This document shows, in pieces, positions 22,590-42,400 of a stretch of 64,000 nucleotides of DNA (position 1 is its first letter; each line of letters begins with the position of its first letter). The stretch is from positions 16,731,681 through 16,795,680 of the forward strand of contig OZ007507.1 in assembly GCA_963931865.1 (NCBI GenBank), read 5' to 3'. The stretch is from Axinella damicornis (lineage: Eukaryota > Porifera > Demospongiae > Axinellida > Axinellidae). A model generated the notes under the pieces. It saw only the letters and a program-made list of their open reading frames with translations, did no database searches and was not told where the DNA came from. The position numbers and the translations under genes were made by a program.

Positions 22590-25500
22590 ATGGCGGTTTG
22601 TGTTTGTCTCTTAATTCTGATAGCGTCATGGACGGTGTTTGCAGGTAAGGCCCAGACAATGTATACTGCATTGCAATTGACTGTGAGGCTAGCCAGGTAG
22701 CTAGGTATCCACACAAAGAGATGAGGTTGTCTGACATAGCTTAACTTTCTGATAGTGTGCTGCGTTAGTAGCTGACTTACCAACTCACTGACTAAAGTAA
22801 AACTGTATAACTATTATACAACTAGATCTATAGTTATGATGGTGATCAGATGTTGGATGTTAATTTGCCTATTGGAGTCCAATTAGCTGGATATTTTATA
22901 GCAATCTTTATACCATTGATGTGACCCTACTCACCAGATGCAGGTGATCCAGGCATTTCTATTCTTCCATCACGTGACCAGACAGTTGCCATCACCTCAA
23001 ATGAGAATGTCACATACGAGTGTGTGGTTGATGGCGGCAGAAGTGTGTTTTGGAATGTGCAGAACAATCCACTTGAAGGAGTCCATATAGGCCAGTTTGA
23101 GTCCATTGGCATCTACAAACAGGACTCTCCTCAGGGAAACAGCTCCGTCCTGATTGTCTCTCAGACGGGACGTGAAACTTACCGCAACACAGGCCAGGAT
23201 ATTGAGATACAATGCAGAGCCTTCCAACAGTCACCTCCACTGAGTGGTTTCAGTGACACCTTTTATGTCATCTCTTATGGTGAGTCTTTGTGTCCATAGT
23301 GTGAAACACATGCCTCCATGTTTACTGTTAGTGGTGGTGCAGATTAGGTGGTGCACTAAAGGTACCTTTAGAGATATTATCACTTCCGTTGCCATGGTGA
23401 TACTATAGGAGCTTATGAGTGCTGCAAAGCATCCAATTATACAGTAGCTAAATGTTGTCAAGCAGCACAGGCCATGCAAGCAATTATGGATGCTAAAACA
23501 AATGGGGAGTGGTGTTTGACACTTGCTGATCCATTTGCTTAATGGTATGACTATTCATCATGAATGAGATTGGGGGACACCAGAACCAGACAGATGATAA
23601 TCATCAGGGGGCGAGCTTGAGTGAGACTTGGTTATGGGAATGGGACATGGTAGAGCACTGGTGCGCATGCGTCCGGGATGGCCGATGATCATGTGTTGTG
23701 TGCGCTATATAGAGTATAGGATCTACTACGTCGACGCGGAGGTTATGCGATTTATCCTCCGCGGGAAAGTTTGGCCGAGGTGAAGCCGAGGCTAAACTTT
23801 CCCAAGGAGGATAAACCGCATAACCTCTGAGTCGACGTAGTAGATCCGGCTTCTACCACAGACATAACCTCCAAGTCAAGTTAGTAGCTGGATCCGGCTG
23901 CAAGACAGCTACAACTCTCTGATTCTCAGCACAGCGTGGCGATCCTTTGATGTACCGCGGAGGATAAATCGCATAACCTCCGCTATGATGTCATAGCGGA
24001 GGTTATGCGATTTATCCTCCGCGGTACATCAAAGGAACACCCACGCACTGTGGTAGAAGTCTAACAAGCTAGCCCTTCACTTTCTCCAGCACCCGATCGT
24101 TGTACACACGATTCCCCAAGGTTTCTGGGAGATTAAGCACACATAGATACCAGCCCCTTCTTTCTTGGGTGCATGCGGTTGGGAACAAAGATTCGGTACT
24201 GCCCAATTACTCTGCAACTTGGTGTTACTACAGCATGCAATGCAGACTGCATCAGTTATTTGATAATCCTCTCAGATCGTCCTGAGACTCCAGGAAACCT
24301 GATGCTGACAGTCTCAGATGGAAACATCACTCTGAGCTGGAGTCGTCCGCTGAACTTCCCACAAAGTGTCAATGTGTCCTACCTTGTGGAAGTAAACAGC
24401 ACCTCCAGGCCCAATGTAGCATATGAACAAGTCAGAACTCTGTCAACTTCAGAAATAGTGCCAGAGGATGCTCCTAACTTTGAGGGCTGTGAGACCTTTG
24501 AGTTCTTAGTCACAGCATCAAACGACGTTGGAGACAGTGACCCAGCAAGAATTGAGGAGACGATTCCAATATGTAAGTAGGGTAACAATGTTTGGACATT
24601 GATGCCAGAGCACTTAGGCATCTCACTAGTAGCCCTGTAAACCTAGCATATGTTTGTATACATTCTTTCCCCCAGCTCCTGATGTTAGTGGTGTGAGCAG
24701 TTCTCTCTCCGTTGATGCTGTGCAGAGAGTGAACCAAAGTGTATCCATTGCAGTTTCCTTTAAGGTATGTACAAAAGTATTATGTATTAATGAAGGAGAT
24801 GACATGGATTCTTGACTTAGAGTACAACTCAGGTGAGAAGGCCTGGGAAAGAGGCTAGTGATCAAACGTTCACGAAACAAAAATCACACATGCACTCAAG
24901 GGGGTGTTTGGCTTCTTAAGCTCAAATGATTTCTCCTGGTTAGGTTGGCTATATTACACTCCTGGTATAGGAAAAATTGTGCCGCGTAATATTATATAAT
25001 TAATGTAAATAACTCGTTCGAGTGATAGGAATGGCGTACGAAGATTCTGACTACACCTTCATGATCGCTATCATGCACTGTCCCAACCGTACAATTTTGG
25101 TGCTAAAACTCACCTTGGTGGTGGAGATACAAGCGATTTTGTTGTGCCGTCGGCCGCCATTGCTCGATCGCTCTCTTCGACGTTGGTTGCCAGTACAGTC
25201 TTACAAAGATTCTGACCACACGGCCGTGATAGCTGTCGTTCACTGACGCTTACATGCCGAAACCCACCGTGCTGGCTAAGTTGTGAGTGCTGTAATAATG
25301 TCTTGTCTTCCTTTTGGTCGCCATTGCTCGCGATCGACTGAGCGTGGTTGCCACGTGGCATGTGCGTTAGTTGGAACGAATTGCAATACTTATCTTGCGA
25401 TACGGCAGGTTGCAGCGCGGCTACTTTATGAATGGTACTTGAGAGCACTCTAAATCATTTCTGATCTTCCCTGTATGTAGCTATCATGGTACTCATGTGA

Positions 25501-28036
25501 TGTGTGATAATCGGAACGAACTGTCACACTTAGCTTGTGCTACCATTTAACCGCGGCTACCAGGAGTGCGGTTGCCCCTCGATATGGTATACATCTTTAA
25601 ATGAACATTTGCGGAAGCACATTCCGTCATGGTTTATGCGACAAACGCAGCTCTAGAAGACCTAAACACAGCTCCGGAAGACCTAAACGCAGCTCTGGAA
25701 GACCTAAACGCAGCTCTGGAAGGCCTAAACGCAGCTCTGGAAGATCTAAACGCAGCTCTGGAAGACCTAAACGCAGCTCTGGAAGGCCTAAACGCAGCTC
25801 TGGAAGACCTAAACGCAGCTCCGGAAGACCTAAACACAGCTCTGGAAGGCCTAAACGCAGCTCTGGAAGACCTAAACGCAGCTCTGGAAGACCTAAATGC
25901 AGCTCTGGAAGACCTAAACACAGCTCTGGAAGACCTCAACACAGCTCTGGAAGGCCTAAACGCAGCTCCATAAGACCTAAACACAGTTCTGGAAGGCCTA
26001 ACGCAGCTCTGGAAGGCCTAAACGCAGCTCTGGAAGGCCTAAATGCAGCTCTGCAAGCTCTGGAAGGCCTAAACACAGCTCTGGAAGACCTAAACGCAGC
26101 TCTGGAAGACCTAAACCAGCTCTGGAAGGCCTAAACGCAGCTCTGGAAGACCTAAACGCAGCTCTGGAAGACCTAAACGCAGCTCTGGAAGGCCTAAATG
26201 CAGCTCTGCAAGCTCTGGAAGGCCTAAACACAGCTCTGGAAGACCTAAACGCAGCTCTGGAAGACCTAAACCAGCTCTGGAAGGCCTAAACGCAGCTCTG
26301 GAAGACCTAAACGCAGCTCTGGAAGACCTAAACGCAGCTCTGGAAGGCCTAAACGAAGCTCTGGTAGATCCATTTGTGAACCTGCACCATTTTTCGGAAA
26401 CTTAGGTACGTACAAAGCCATGCAGCACTCTCTTTGTAAGAAACCTTCCAGAAGAAACCTTCCAATTCTCGGAAGAAGCCTTCTGATTTCTGGCTGTGCC
26501 ACAAATGCATGTCGGAAAAGGGTTCAAATCCAATTTTAAAGACACCCCCCGTATTTTAACCATCAGTATATATTCACATAGTAAGCAAAAGATTGAAACG
26601 CTCTGGGAACGGGAATTCTTAACAGGATAATGCCAACCCACCATCAATGAAACTATGAACAGCTATACTGATGACAGTGATGTGTTTATTCTGTTGCTTA
26701 TTTCAACCCATATAGCCTGCAAATACTTGCAGTGAAAATTTCCCTATTACTAACTACTCTTTGAATCTTGCTGGGCTTAGAAGAATTACATTTGAGGGCA
26801 GGATGTCTCCCGTTGGAGAGCAAATCTCTGTTATGCTAAACTCATCCCAAGTCAATGAGCTAGTTCCAGACTCAAGGTACACCATCAGTGTTACAGCTTG
26901 CATTGAGATTGCCTGCCGAGAATCTGAAGCAAAGGAAGTGTGTAAGTCAGTCAGTAAATACTTGCTCGGGATGAATTTTAAGGTGTCAGTACCTATGTAA
27001 CAAGACCTGGGTTGTTACATCATTCTATCTTGCATGCAGCTCAAAACAGGTGTGCAGAGGTGACAGCACTTAGGATTCACATACAATAAACATGACATTG
27101 TCCATGTTTTCAAGTGTTCACGATTACATGTTTACCATTGTGATCACAGTGACCTGAAGGTGTATTACTACATGTGTAGTGTTGACCTGCAACACCAAGC
27201 AAAAAGCGGCATGTGCAAATTGTGTAAACAAGGGACAGTACAAAGCAGTTGTGATTGTTATCAGCATGTACATAGAAGCCAGCTCAGACCTTTTGTTGCA
27301 AGTACTAAAACAGCCTATCTCATTTGCTATTCTGCATGTATGTTATGCTTAGTTCTTTCTATAACATTGAGATCACTGTACAATAAGGGATTGAAAACAA
27401 CAGATACTCAATAGAACAGGCATCTGGATCTCCAAAATCAAAGATGTGCTCAGCACGTAGTAATGCAAGAGCGCATGATGACATCATTGTTTTTTCACGG
27501 CTCCGCCGTGAAAAAACAATGATGTCATCATGCGCTCTTGAGTAATGTTATACACATTTCTCCAATTGCAGATACAACTGATGTTCAGAATGCGACTGTT
27601 ACATTTTTCAGCACTCAAGTCTTCCTGACTTGCACATTTGCGAATAGGTCTTCAGCCCGAGGATGCATTGTCAGGTTTGCTTTGAGTAGCAATCGCACTG
27701 AACAGTTCAACATTACAAGGACTGAGGCACAGCTGTGTGGCATGACTGCCAACCAAATGACTGCCTATGACAGAGTTGAGGTGCTCGATTGGGAAGCTGA
27801 TGGAAATGAAGGAGCGCTACCTATTCGTGTTCAGCCGCTTGAAGCAGTGGACGAGCAAAGTTTCGCAACTTCATGTCCTGGTAAAACATTTTGTCATAAC
27901 TGTTATACAGTGCCTACGTAGGTGTGCCTTTTATTGTTACTGGCAATTTTCGTACAACAATTAGGGGCATGTAGGTGTGTAAGGCTACAGTGCTCCAGTG
28001 CTTCTCTATTGATTTTATATGGGGAATTTTATTCAT

Positions 28037-28074
<38 letters not shown>

Positions 28075-30698
28075 GTCCAAAGGACTTCTCAGGTGGTTTT
28101 AGGGTGATTTGACTGCATAAAATGGAATCAACATTTCAACTTCTATAAATATACTCTCTATGTTGGGAGCACTGTATGAGGAATGTGAAAATTGTTCCTC
28201 TTACATGAAAACAATGAGGCAAGCTCAAAGTAAATGTTAATCTTATGTCTAATCTTTTCATGTAGGTGAAACCGCACTTGGTGCAGGTATGTAATACTCT
28301 CTTCTATTGTTCAATGATATTTCCTATCCTTTGTTCGATATGATGCAGGATTCCACTCAAAACTCGACTTTTTTGCTTTTATGAGCCCTGCTCTCATAGG
28401 GATTATGCTACATACTCTTCCAAGTAATATACTCAAAATAGACTATCAGTTCACTCAAATTGTCCCTACTTCACGACTGTCACACAATTTTATTCTCAGC
28501 GCAGTGTTGTTTAAGATAGCAACATCCATTCACGCAGTCTGGTGCTCTCTAGAGGTGTGATGGTCTTGTAGTCATTGGTTTCCAGCTCAGATACAGCCTC
28601 TACATGTGCTTGTCGTTTCAACTTCCATACGGTATGGCACTGTAGCTCTCATTGCTGCCCGAGGCACCTTGAAGATTGAAGCTATTGCACATGCTCTTCA
28701 CTAAAACCCCGCCCATATCCAGTCAGCTGTTGCTGGCGATTCTTCCTGCATCCATGCTAGCAGATTCTACACTGAATACCCATGCGTAGCTCATAGATCA
28801 CAAAGAAAGTTAGAGACAGATTCAAGCAGGTGTTGTGGATTCAAGTGAAAGTTATAACCTCTCTTTACTCAGGTGCAATTGCTGCTGCTGTACTGGGTGT
28901 GGTCCTTGTGCTTGGTTTCATTATCATTATGACCATCACAGTAGTTTTCTGGATGACACACAAAGTAAGGTTAAAATATTCATCATCAGATAATACATTG
29001 ACACATTCAGTTATAGCTGAACTCATGAATTGCTTTGTTCTGTATACGTAGACACCACCTGCAGCTGAAGGCACTGGTTACGATCAAGATATCAATGAAG
29101 AATTCATTATTTGTACACTTCCTGACTGCACTGAGGTTTGTTGTAGACGGCTACAATTGTCATACGTATTGTCCTATGTTGTCCATGTGTACCTAAAGCT
29201 CTAAACTGTGTGGAGACTTGCGGTTTCACTATGGAGATATGGCAATAAAATTGACGTTCCCACGTACAGTTCCTTATGGATGAATGCATTCCCCCAGAGA
29301 CTTGGACTGCATGGATTCGTTTAGTCTATACCAGTACCATTCCACAAATTCAGTAAGGAATCGTGCTTCTCACTTCAGATTCCCTAAGGAAATCATTCCG
29401 ACCATCTGCCTAGGAAAGCATGCATCATATAGGGTCTCTCCTCATCTCCAACAACACCTCTATAGAAAAAGTAGTAAACATGTGTGAATGACGTAATATG
29501 ACTCTGTGTACGTACAGGAGGAGGCTCAGCCTGGATTATCTGCAGTGGTTGAACCCAGCGTTATCTCTGGGAAGCGTCCTGTTCCACCCCTGGAGTTGAC
29601 AGAAGTGAATCAGAACCTAGAAGATCTTGAGGTGTGTACATACGGTACTCGTCTTTAAAATAGATGCCAAGATTTTGAATGCTTTTCGGACATGCATTTG
29701 TGGCTCAACTTCGACACAACCCGTAAGTCTTAGACTTCTTCCAAAAACCAGAAAGCTTCTTGCGAGAATTGGAAGGTTTCTTCTGACGACTTGGTACGGT
29801 TCTTCTGAAGATCACTGGCTTTGTCTTTTCGAAAAATGGTGCAGCTTCACTTATGGATCTAGCTTCGTTTAGTCCTTCCGTAGATGCGTTTAGGTCTTCC
29901 GGAGCTGCATCTGTGACGGAAACCCGGACCAGCGACGTAAAGATTTCCGAATCTCAGCATCGTATAATTATGTCAGTACATCTGCCACTTTGAATATTTC
30001 AGGGGATTGTTTGTGTCTTACTATTAGGTGGTAGCTAATGTACGGAAGTTTATGTATAGTCAGATTGTGTATTACCTTGTGCCTCTACAGGAGCAGGAAG
30101 ACAATGTTTTCACTCCATTGCTCAATGCACAGGCGAGAATCAACAAGTGAATAAATATTCTGTTACTCAACAGTTCCTTATTTCAGGATATTCCACTCCA
30201 TTTATTGCCATACTTTGCCCGGGCCTGGGCTCAGGCTTGGCTATATAAGCCACTGCTGGTCTAATTATATTCAACAGACTTGATACCTCAAAGTCAAGGC
30301 ATATTGAATCGTCTAACAAGAGCGCATGATGACATCATAGTTAATCATGTGCTGTTAATTGCATCTATAACCATAGTTTGCATGAGCTTTCTTACCACTA
30401 TATACCTGAACTCTATTTGCAGCCATCAGCAACTCTCATTATGGATGAATCTGATCCAGCAAAGAATATGAAACTGATAGTGTCCAGAAAGTGTATCCGG
30501 GATGCCGTCACACATGCCAGAAGGAAGCTATCCGAAGGAGTGGACACACAAGTGAATAATGGCCATGCTCCAGCTAAATCCCGTTCCATCTCACTTCCAC
30601 TATATTCCCAAGTCCCCAAAGCACAACCGTCTGTGCCTGATGCAATCAAGGAGGTGGATGAGGAGCCTAAGAGATCATCCAGTAGTCCTGTTCAGTGA
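22590..30698 (+). CDS. R3: Ig-FN3-FN3-cysteine-domain type I receptor, two possible tails
   Basis: Exons: 22590-22644, 22938-23279, 24276-24572, 24676-24764, 26716-26941, 27572-27880, 28266-28286, 28873-28964, 29052-29135, 29518-29631, then either 30091-30150 (562 aa in all) or 30423-30698 (634 aa). Both terminal exons join exon 10 in phase 0. Signal peptide [18 protein letters not shown]; Ig-like domain (VTYECVV, IEIQCRA); FN3 ([17 protein letters not shown]); FN3-2 over exons 4-5; three-cysteine domain (FLTCTF, RGCIV, AQLC); 7-codon linker; transmembrane helix ([20 protein letters not shown]). The tail contains YDQDI, a proline-rich KRPVPPLEL stretch and, in the long form, a basic [13 protein letters not shown] segment. 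The Ig exon is nearly identical to that of R4. Alternative tails are inferred from phase only. Confidence 0.85.
23721..23845. repeat. Imperfect foldback (GCGGAGGTTATGCG family) in R3 intron 2
   Basis: CTACTACGTCGAC ... GGAGGTTATGCGATTTATCC ... GGAAAGTTTGGCC folds on GGCTAAACTTTCC ... GGATAAACCGCATAACCTC ... GTCGACGTAGTAG. Confidence 0.85.
23944..24035. repeat. Perfect palindrome, 45-bp arms, 2-nt spacer, in R3 intron 2
   Basis: Arms 23944-23988 and 23991-24035 are exact reverse complements; core CCGCGGAGGATAAATCGC. Same family as the foldback at 23721-23845. Confidence 0.95.
25643..26364. repeat. 21-bp minisatellite, about 34 units, in R3 intron 4
   Basis: The unit is AACGCAGCTCTGGAAGACCT plus one base, with GGC/GAC and CGC/CAC variants and some higher-order repetition (about 26000-26290). 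Because 21 is a multiple of three, long frames stay open on both strands; these are artefacts. The array sits between unique flanks (25570-25640 and 26365-26560) that reappear inverted at 29640-29925. Confidence 0.95.
27466..27540. repeat. Palindrome, 36-bp perfect arms, 3-nt loop, in R3 intron 5
   Basis: Arms 27466-27501 and 27505-27540. Outer part CAAGAGCGCATGATGACATC; a single half-copy of that word is at about 30319 in the last R3 intron. Confidence 0.95.
28039..28073. repeat. Poly-G tract, 35 bp, in R3 intron 6
   Basis: Uninterrupted G run on the sense strand, capable of quadruplex formation in the pre-mRNA. Confidence 0.9.
29640..29925 (-). mobile_element. Second, inverted copy of the minisatellite-bearing element (R3 intron 10)
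   Basis: The reverse complement matches the right flank of the 25643-26364 array (CACCATTTTTCG, CCTTCCAATTCTCG, TTTGTGGC...), then only about two or three minisatellite units, then a GACGGAA end like the left flank. This is consistent with the array being a variable part of a dispersed element. Confidence 0.7.
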
Positions 30699-30866
30699 AT
30701 CGCTTACATGCCTTCGTAAACTTAGAGAAACAAATCAATGTTTGTGTGGCTAGCTGGTGTACTCATTAAACATGTTACAAAGTTTGAAGTGACTTGTCCT
30801 AATCTGGCCCCCCGAACCAACCTGCCAGTCCCAGCATTGATCATTATTAATATTTGGTACGTCTAC

Positions 30867-30872
30867 AATAAA
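30867..30872 (+). terminator. R3 poly(A) signal
   Basis: AATAAA 169 nt after the long-form stop, in an AT-rich stretch. Confidence 0.5.
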
Positions 30873-31418
30873 GCAATTGGTGATTAATAAACTACTCTCC
30901 TTGACATAAGAACATATATATAGCTAGCTAATAGACCTTCAGTGAATGCTGCTAAACATTTGACACATGACGGCTGAAGACGACAGAAGTGGCCCGGGCA
31001 TGCCTACATGTATAGAATTATTAGCAACCAATAGTGTGTATAACCCCCCATGTAATTTAGGAACTTGTTCAACTTACGGGAGACATGAGATAGAAAATAC
31101 TTTCATTGGTTGGTGAAGAGTGAACCTTAAATTATTATGATTTCATACTGGTTCAATGTACCAGGTGGGTGGGTGGGATGGTTTGGTTCTAAAGACCATG
31201 AAACAGAATTAAGACTTAGTGATGTGCATGCAAATCTTAAGTTATTACTCAATTCCACAAAACAGACTCTATTACAATGTCATCATGACATGATCATAGA
31301 TCTTTCACTTGGCATGCATCGTAATACCGCGCTGCATGCAATCTTACAACAGATAATGATATTCATAGCAGGAAGTGGTGCACTAGTTGGAATAACCTCT
31401 CGTTGCCTAATAATAAAC

Positions 31419-38787
<7,369 letters not shown>

Positions 38788-39406
38788 CTATTCACTTATG
38801 CACACTTTGTTACAGCATGTACATAATTGTAAAATTGGACTCATAAATAGTAAAGCCGTGCATAGTTATAGAGTGGGTTTAGCGCGAGCCAACACAATGA
38901 GATATGAGTTGCCTGTGGAATTTCTTTGTATCAGTAGGTTGTGCAAGATCAGAATTATTTGCAACTCTTGTTTCACTTAGCTAGTGACATGTGGCAGGCC
39001 TATAGGACAATGTTTCTTATCTTCCACAAGATATGACCGCTTGCTTATAAATTATAATTGGGGGCGAGTTTAATAATGTACTGCATGCATGAGATGGGTG
39101 AAAACTGTAATCCCTACACACTAAGGACTCTGCGATCCTGAAGGGGTGGAGCCAATGTTATGAAGAGGAAATAACGAAAAATTGCAGCAAAACGAAACCC
39201 ATAGGGCAGGTTTTTGAGGGACTATGAGCACGTGGCGCAGGAGCTTCAGATTTTCTATTACAGACGACAATGAGCTATATAGGAAATGACTGTAACCCTG
39301 CTTCGCGCATGCGCGCGCATATGGCGTCACAATAACTTTGAACCACCGCCCACACACCATTAGTCCTCGTGGGTCCTGGAACGACACTGACGGACTCGTA
39401 TATAGA

Positions 39407-42400
39407 ATGTTCAGCCTCTACGTATTCGTTTGGATCTTCGTGAGCACTGCTGCATACCGGGTGTTTGCAGGTACGTACAGGCTGGTAGGAAGTAGGCTAG
39501 CCTAGAAGTAGGCATGTTCGCTAGGAGGATCATACAATGCCATGCCATGATTATCGTAATGGGCATATATAGGAGGCACAGTGGGTCCTGCCAAACTTCA
39601 TGCGCAGACCTAGACATATAGGACTGCAGTGACCTCAGTAGGTCTTTATGGAGTGGTGCACACACTTGGTATATAGCCACTTGGCAATTTGTGATATTCA
39701 TACCCATTGAGCACCACTTAAGACCCACTTAACCCTGACTTGCGAATTTAAAATTTCTGACAAGAATACTGTCTAGTGGCACATGCAGTGATAAACATGA
39801 CCCAACAACCTCCGATTCCATACAGCTCAAGTAGAGAGAGAAAGAGAGTTAACGTTACATCTTGGCATCTTCTCCCATATATGTCTGCTAGTGCAGCAGC
39901 AAGGGAGTAACACTCCCATAGACGGCATAGTCACAGCTGCGACCAGGGTCAAGAAATCTTGACCGTCATTTTGTGCTGCTTGACTACCTGACCTCCTCAC
40001 AAAAGACTGACTATGTGGTATTTCAGTCATTGACCACTTGACTGCTTGCACATTTCGCCCTTGACCAGATGTGACTAAAAGCGAACATGGGAGTGTCACC
40101 CCCTTGTGCAATCCGCTTCCTAGCTATGTATAGGTGATGTGTTATCAGAGAACTTCTGCTTTTAGTACTGCGGAAGTCTTGTTCCCAGTCCGATAGGAGT
40201 TGTAAGCCGACCTATTCCCTGTAGAATCTTTGGAGCAGGGGCGATTTAGACGCATAGATATAAAATAGGAAGGATCGACGATAGGTGCCGTACTTTTGAA
40301 AGAGATGGTTGTCACTTGTGAGTTAGATGTACTTTCAAGTGTCACGTTGACAGCAAATCCTTGCCACAGTCACAGCAGCAGTAATGTGGTCAAATGATCA
40401 TAGGATGCTTTTGGACAGTCACAGATTGTGACCCTGGTTGCAGCCTTAACTGCATTATGCATATTTGGGTGACCAGCACTTGAGTGGTCCTGTTCCCCAA
40501 CCAAATATATCCCTCCTGCACCTTCCTCTTCTCTGCAGTTGGAGTGTTTCTCACACCCACATTAGACCAGACTATCGCATTCAGCTCATTTGATAACATC
40601 ACTTATGACTGTACGATCACTGGCAACCGGTTGCTGTTCTGGGAAGTCAGCGGAACATCAATTGAGAATGACTTCACTATATTTGAGGGCATTGGTGTGT
40701 TTGTGCAGGACCAAGGTGCCACCCAGTCCACACTGATCATCACGAGAGAAGCACGGGAGGCATACTCAAATGAACCCATCCCAGTGAGGTGCAGTGCGTT
40801 TACCAGTAGCCCTCCCCGGAGTGACTTCAGTGACTTCTCATCTGTAATCCCTTACGGTAAGTGAACCAATGTTGTGGAGTCAGTAAGTAGCTATGGTTTG
40901 CAGACTGTATCTTGTGGTGTTCAAATGCCACCCCTGAGTGACCAAGTTGGTACACCAGTAGAGAAAAATCAGATCTTGATTGCCATGCACCGTTTTTCAC
41001 CACTTTAACTCTCAAATTTGGAGCTACTTTTTGTGCAGACTACATTTGTTGGTTCTCTTCTGCGCAGAAATTCAAGAGCAAAAAAGCTTTTGAAATTTGA
41101 AGTCCTCACATACAGAGCAAATATGGGCAATGAGCTGTATGAGCATGTAGCTGTATGTCACTTGGGCCTGGGTATACGTATGAGGCTAATTTTGAACCTT
41201 GACCTCACTGTAAATTGCAGCTGGAATGTAAACAGTGTTTGTTAGCCTGTTACAATGTAAACAGTTTTGTTATGTGTGGTAATTGGCCTCGTTAAATAGC
41301 CAATTCCCACCACCCACCAGTAGCCTCTACCCAGTCCCACGCCCAGCTTTTCGTCGCTTGCAGTACGGTACTGCAAGCGACGAAAAGCTGGGCGTGAGAC
41401 TGGGAACGAGGCTACCCCACCAGTATTTGTGGGATAATGGCGAGGCTAGCTGGTACTCATGCTTACGTTGGTATTGCTTTGAGCATTTTAGGCAGTACAT
41501 TTGGCACGTTATCTTCCTGGTTCCGTTTTCCCCATCCCAGTGTTGTGAACATTTGAATTTGTTTATTCTGACTTCTCCCTTCGAGTTCAGCTGTCATGTT
41601 GAACCATGAAAATCGGACATAAATCTGAACACATACAGACATACATACAGTATATAGTACAGTATTCCACTCACTGCTTTTAGCTACAACCGTGAAACTG
41701 TGCACCGGTCAAGACTGAAGTTCAGTTGACGGACCATGCACATAGGGTCTCAGACTATTAGTTTCGTGGGCCAGACTGGGAGTGAGACTAAGGGTCTGCA
41801 GGCTTCAAGTACGCAAGTTCGCTGGGTCCATCAATTCAACTTGATCCCTGTGCACCACACATGAGATAGCTAAACAGACTGTCCTCCCTTTGTTGTACAT
41901 TTTCCGAGGACTCAGCTGCGCCATTCCTCATTGAAGGAACATCTTCATGCTCTTCCTCTGTTTTGAACTTGTTGATGTCGTAGTAGTCTCGTCACTTTCG
42001 GCCGTTTCGGGAAACAACGTCGCTTTCGGGCTCCATTTTGCGGTTATGCGCATGCATATCAAGATACTCGGACATTACAGTGATTTTCAAAAAATCTGTC
42101 GGACCTCAAAAATCCGGTTCAGAATTCGGACATGTCCGACCAAAACGGACATGTTCACAACACTGCCCCATCCCCGGCCAGTGTAGGCTCTGGACAGCTG
42201 TGTATAAGCATCTTGTCTGTGTCCATCCTTGAACTCTTCAGCAACTATGAAAGAGTGTTGTGCACTATTGATGGTAACAGACGACCAAGAACATGCATGA
42301 CGTAACACACAACCATAGATATTATACAGGTGTAATGGATAATAGGTATATAGTGGTTAGGAGCACTGGGATTCTGGGAATAGCATATTAATGTTGATCA

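Noticed and set aside
25601..26134. Long open frames on both strands over the 21-bp repeat (heptad-like LNAALED and RPKRSSG proteins)
   Set aside because: The 21-bp period keeps all frames without stops open. It lies inside R3 intron 4, has no splice or start context, and recurs in a dispersed element.
30091..30471. Joining R3 exon 30091-30146 to the 30423 exon
   Set aside because: The only reasonable donor (30147) leaves phase 2, which shifts the next exon to an early stop at about 30471; alternative terminal exons fit better.
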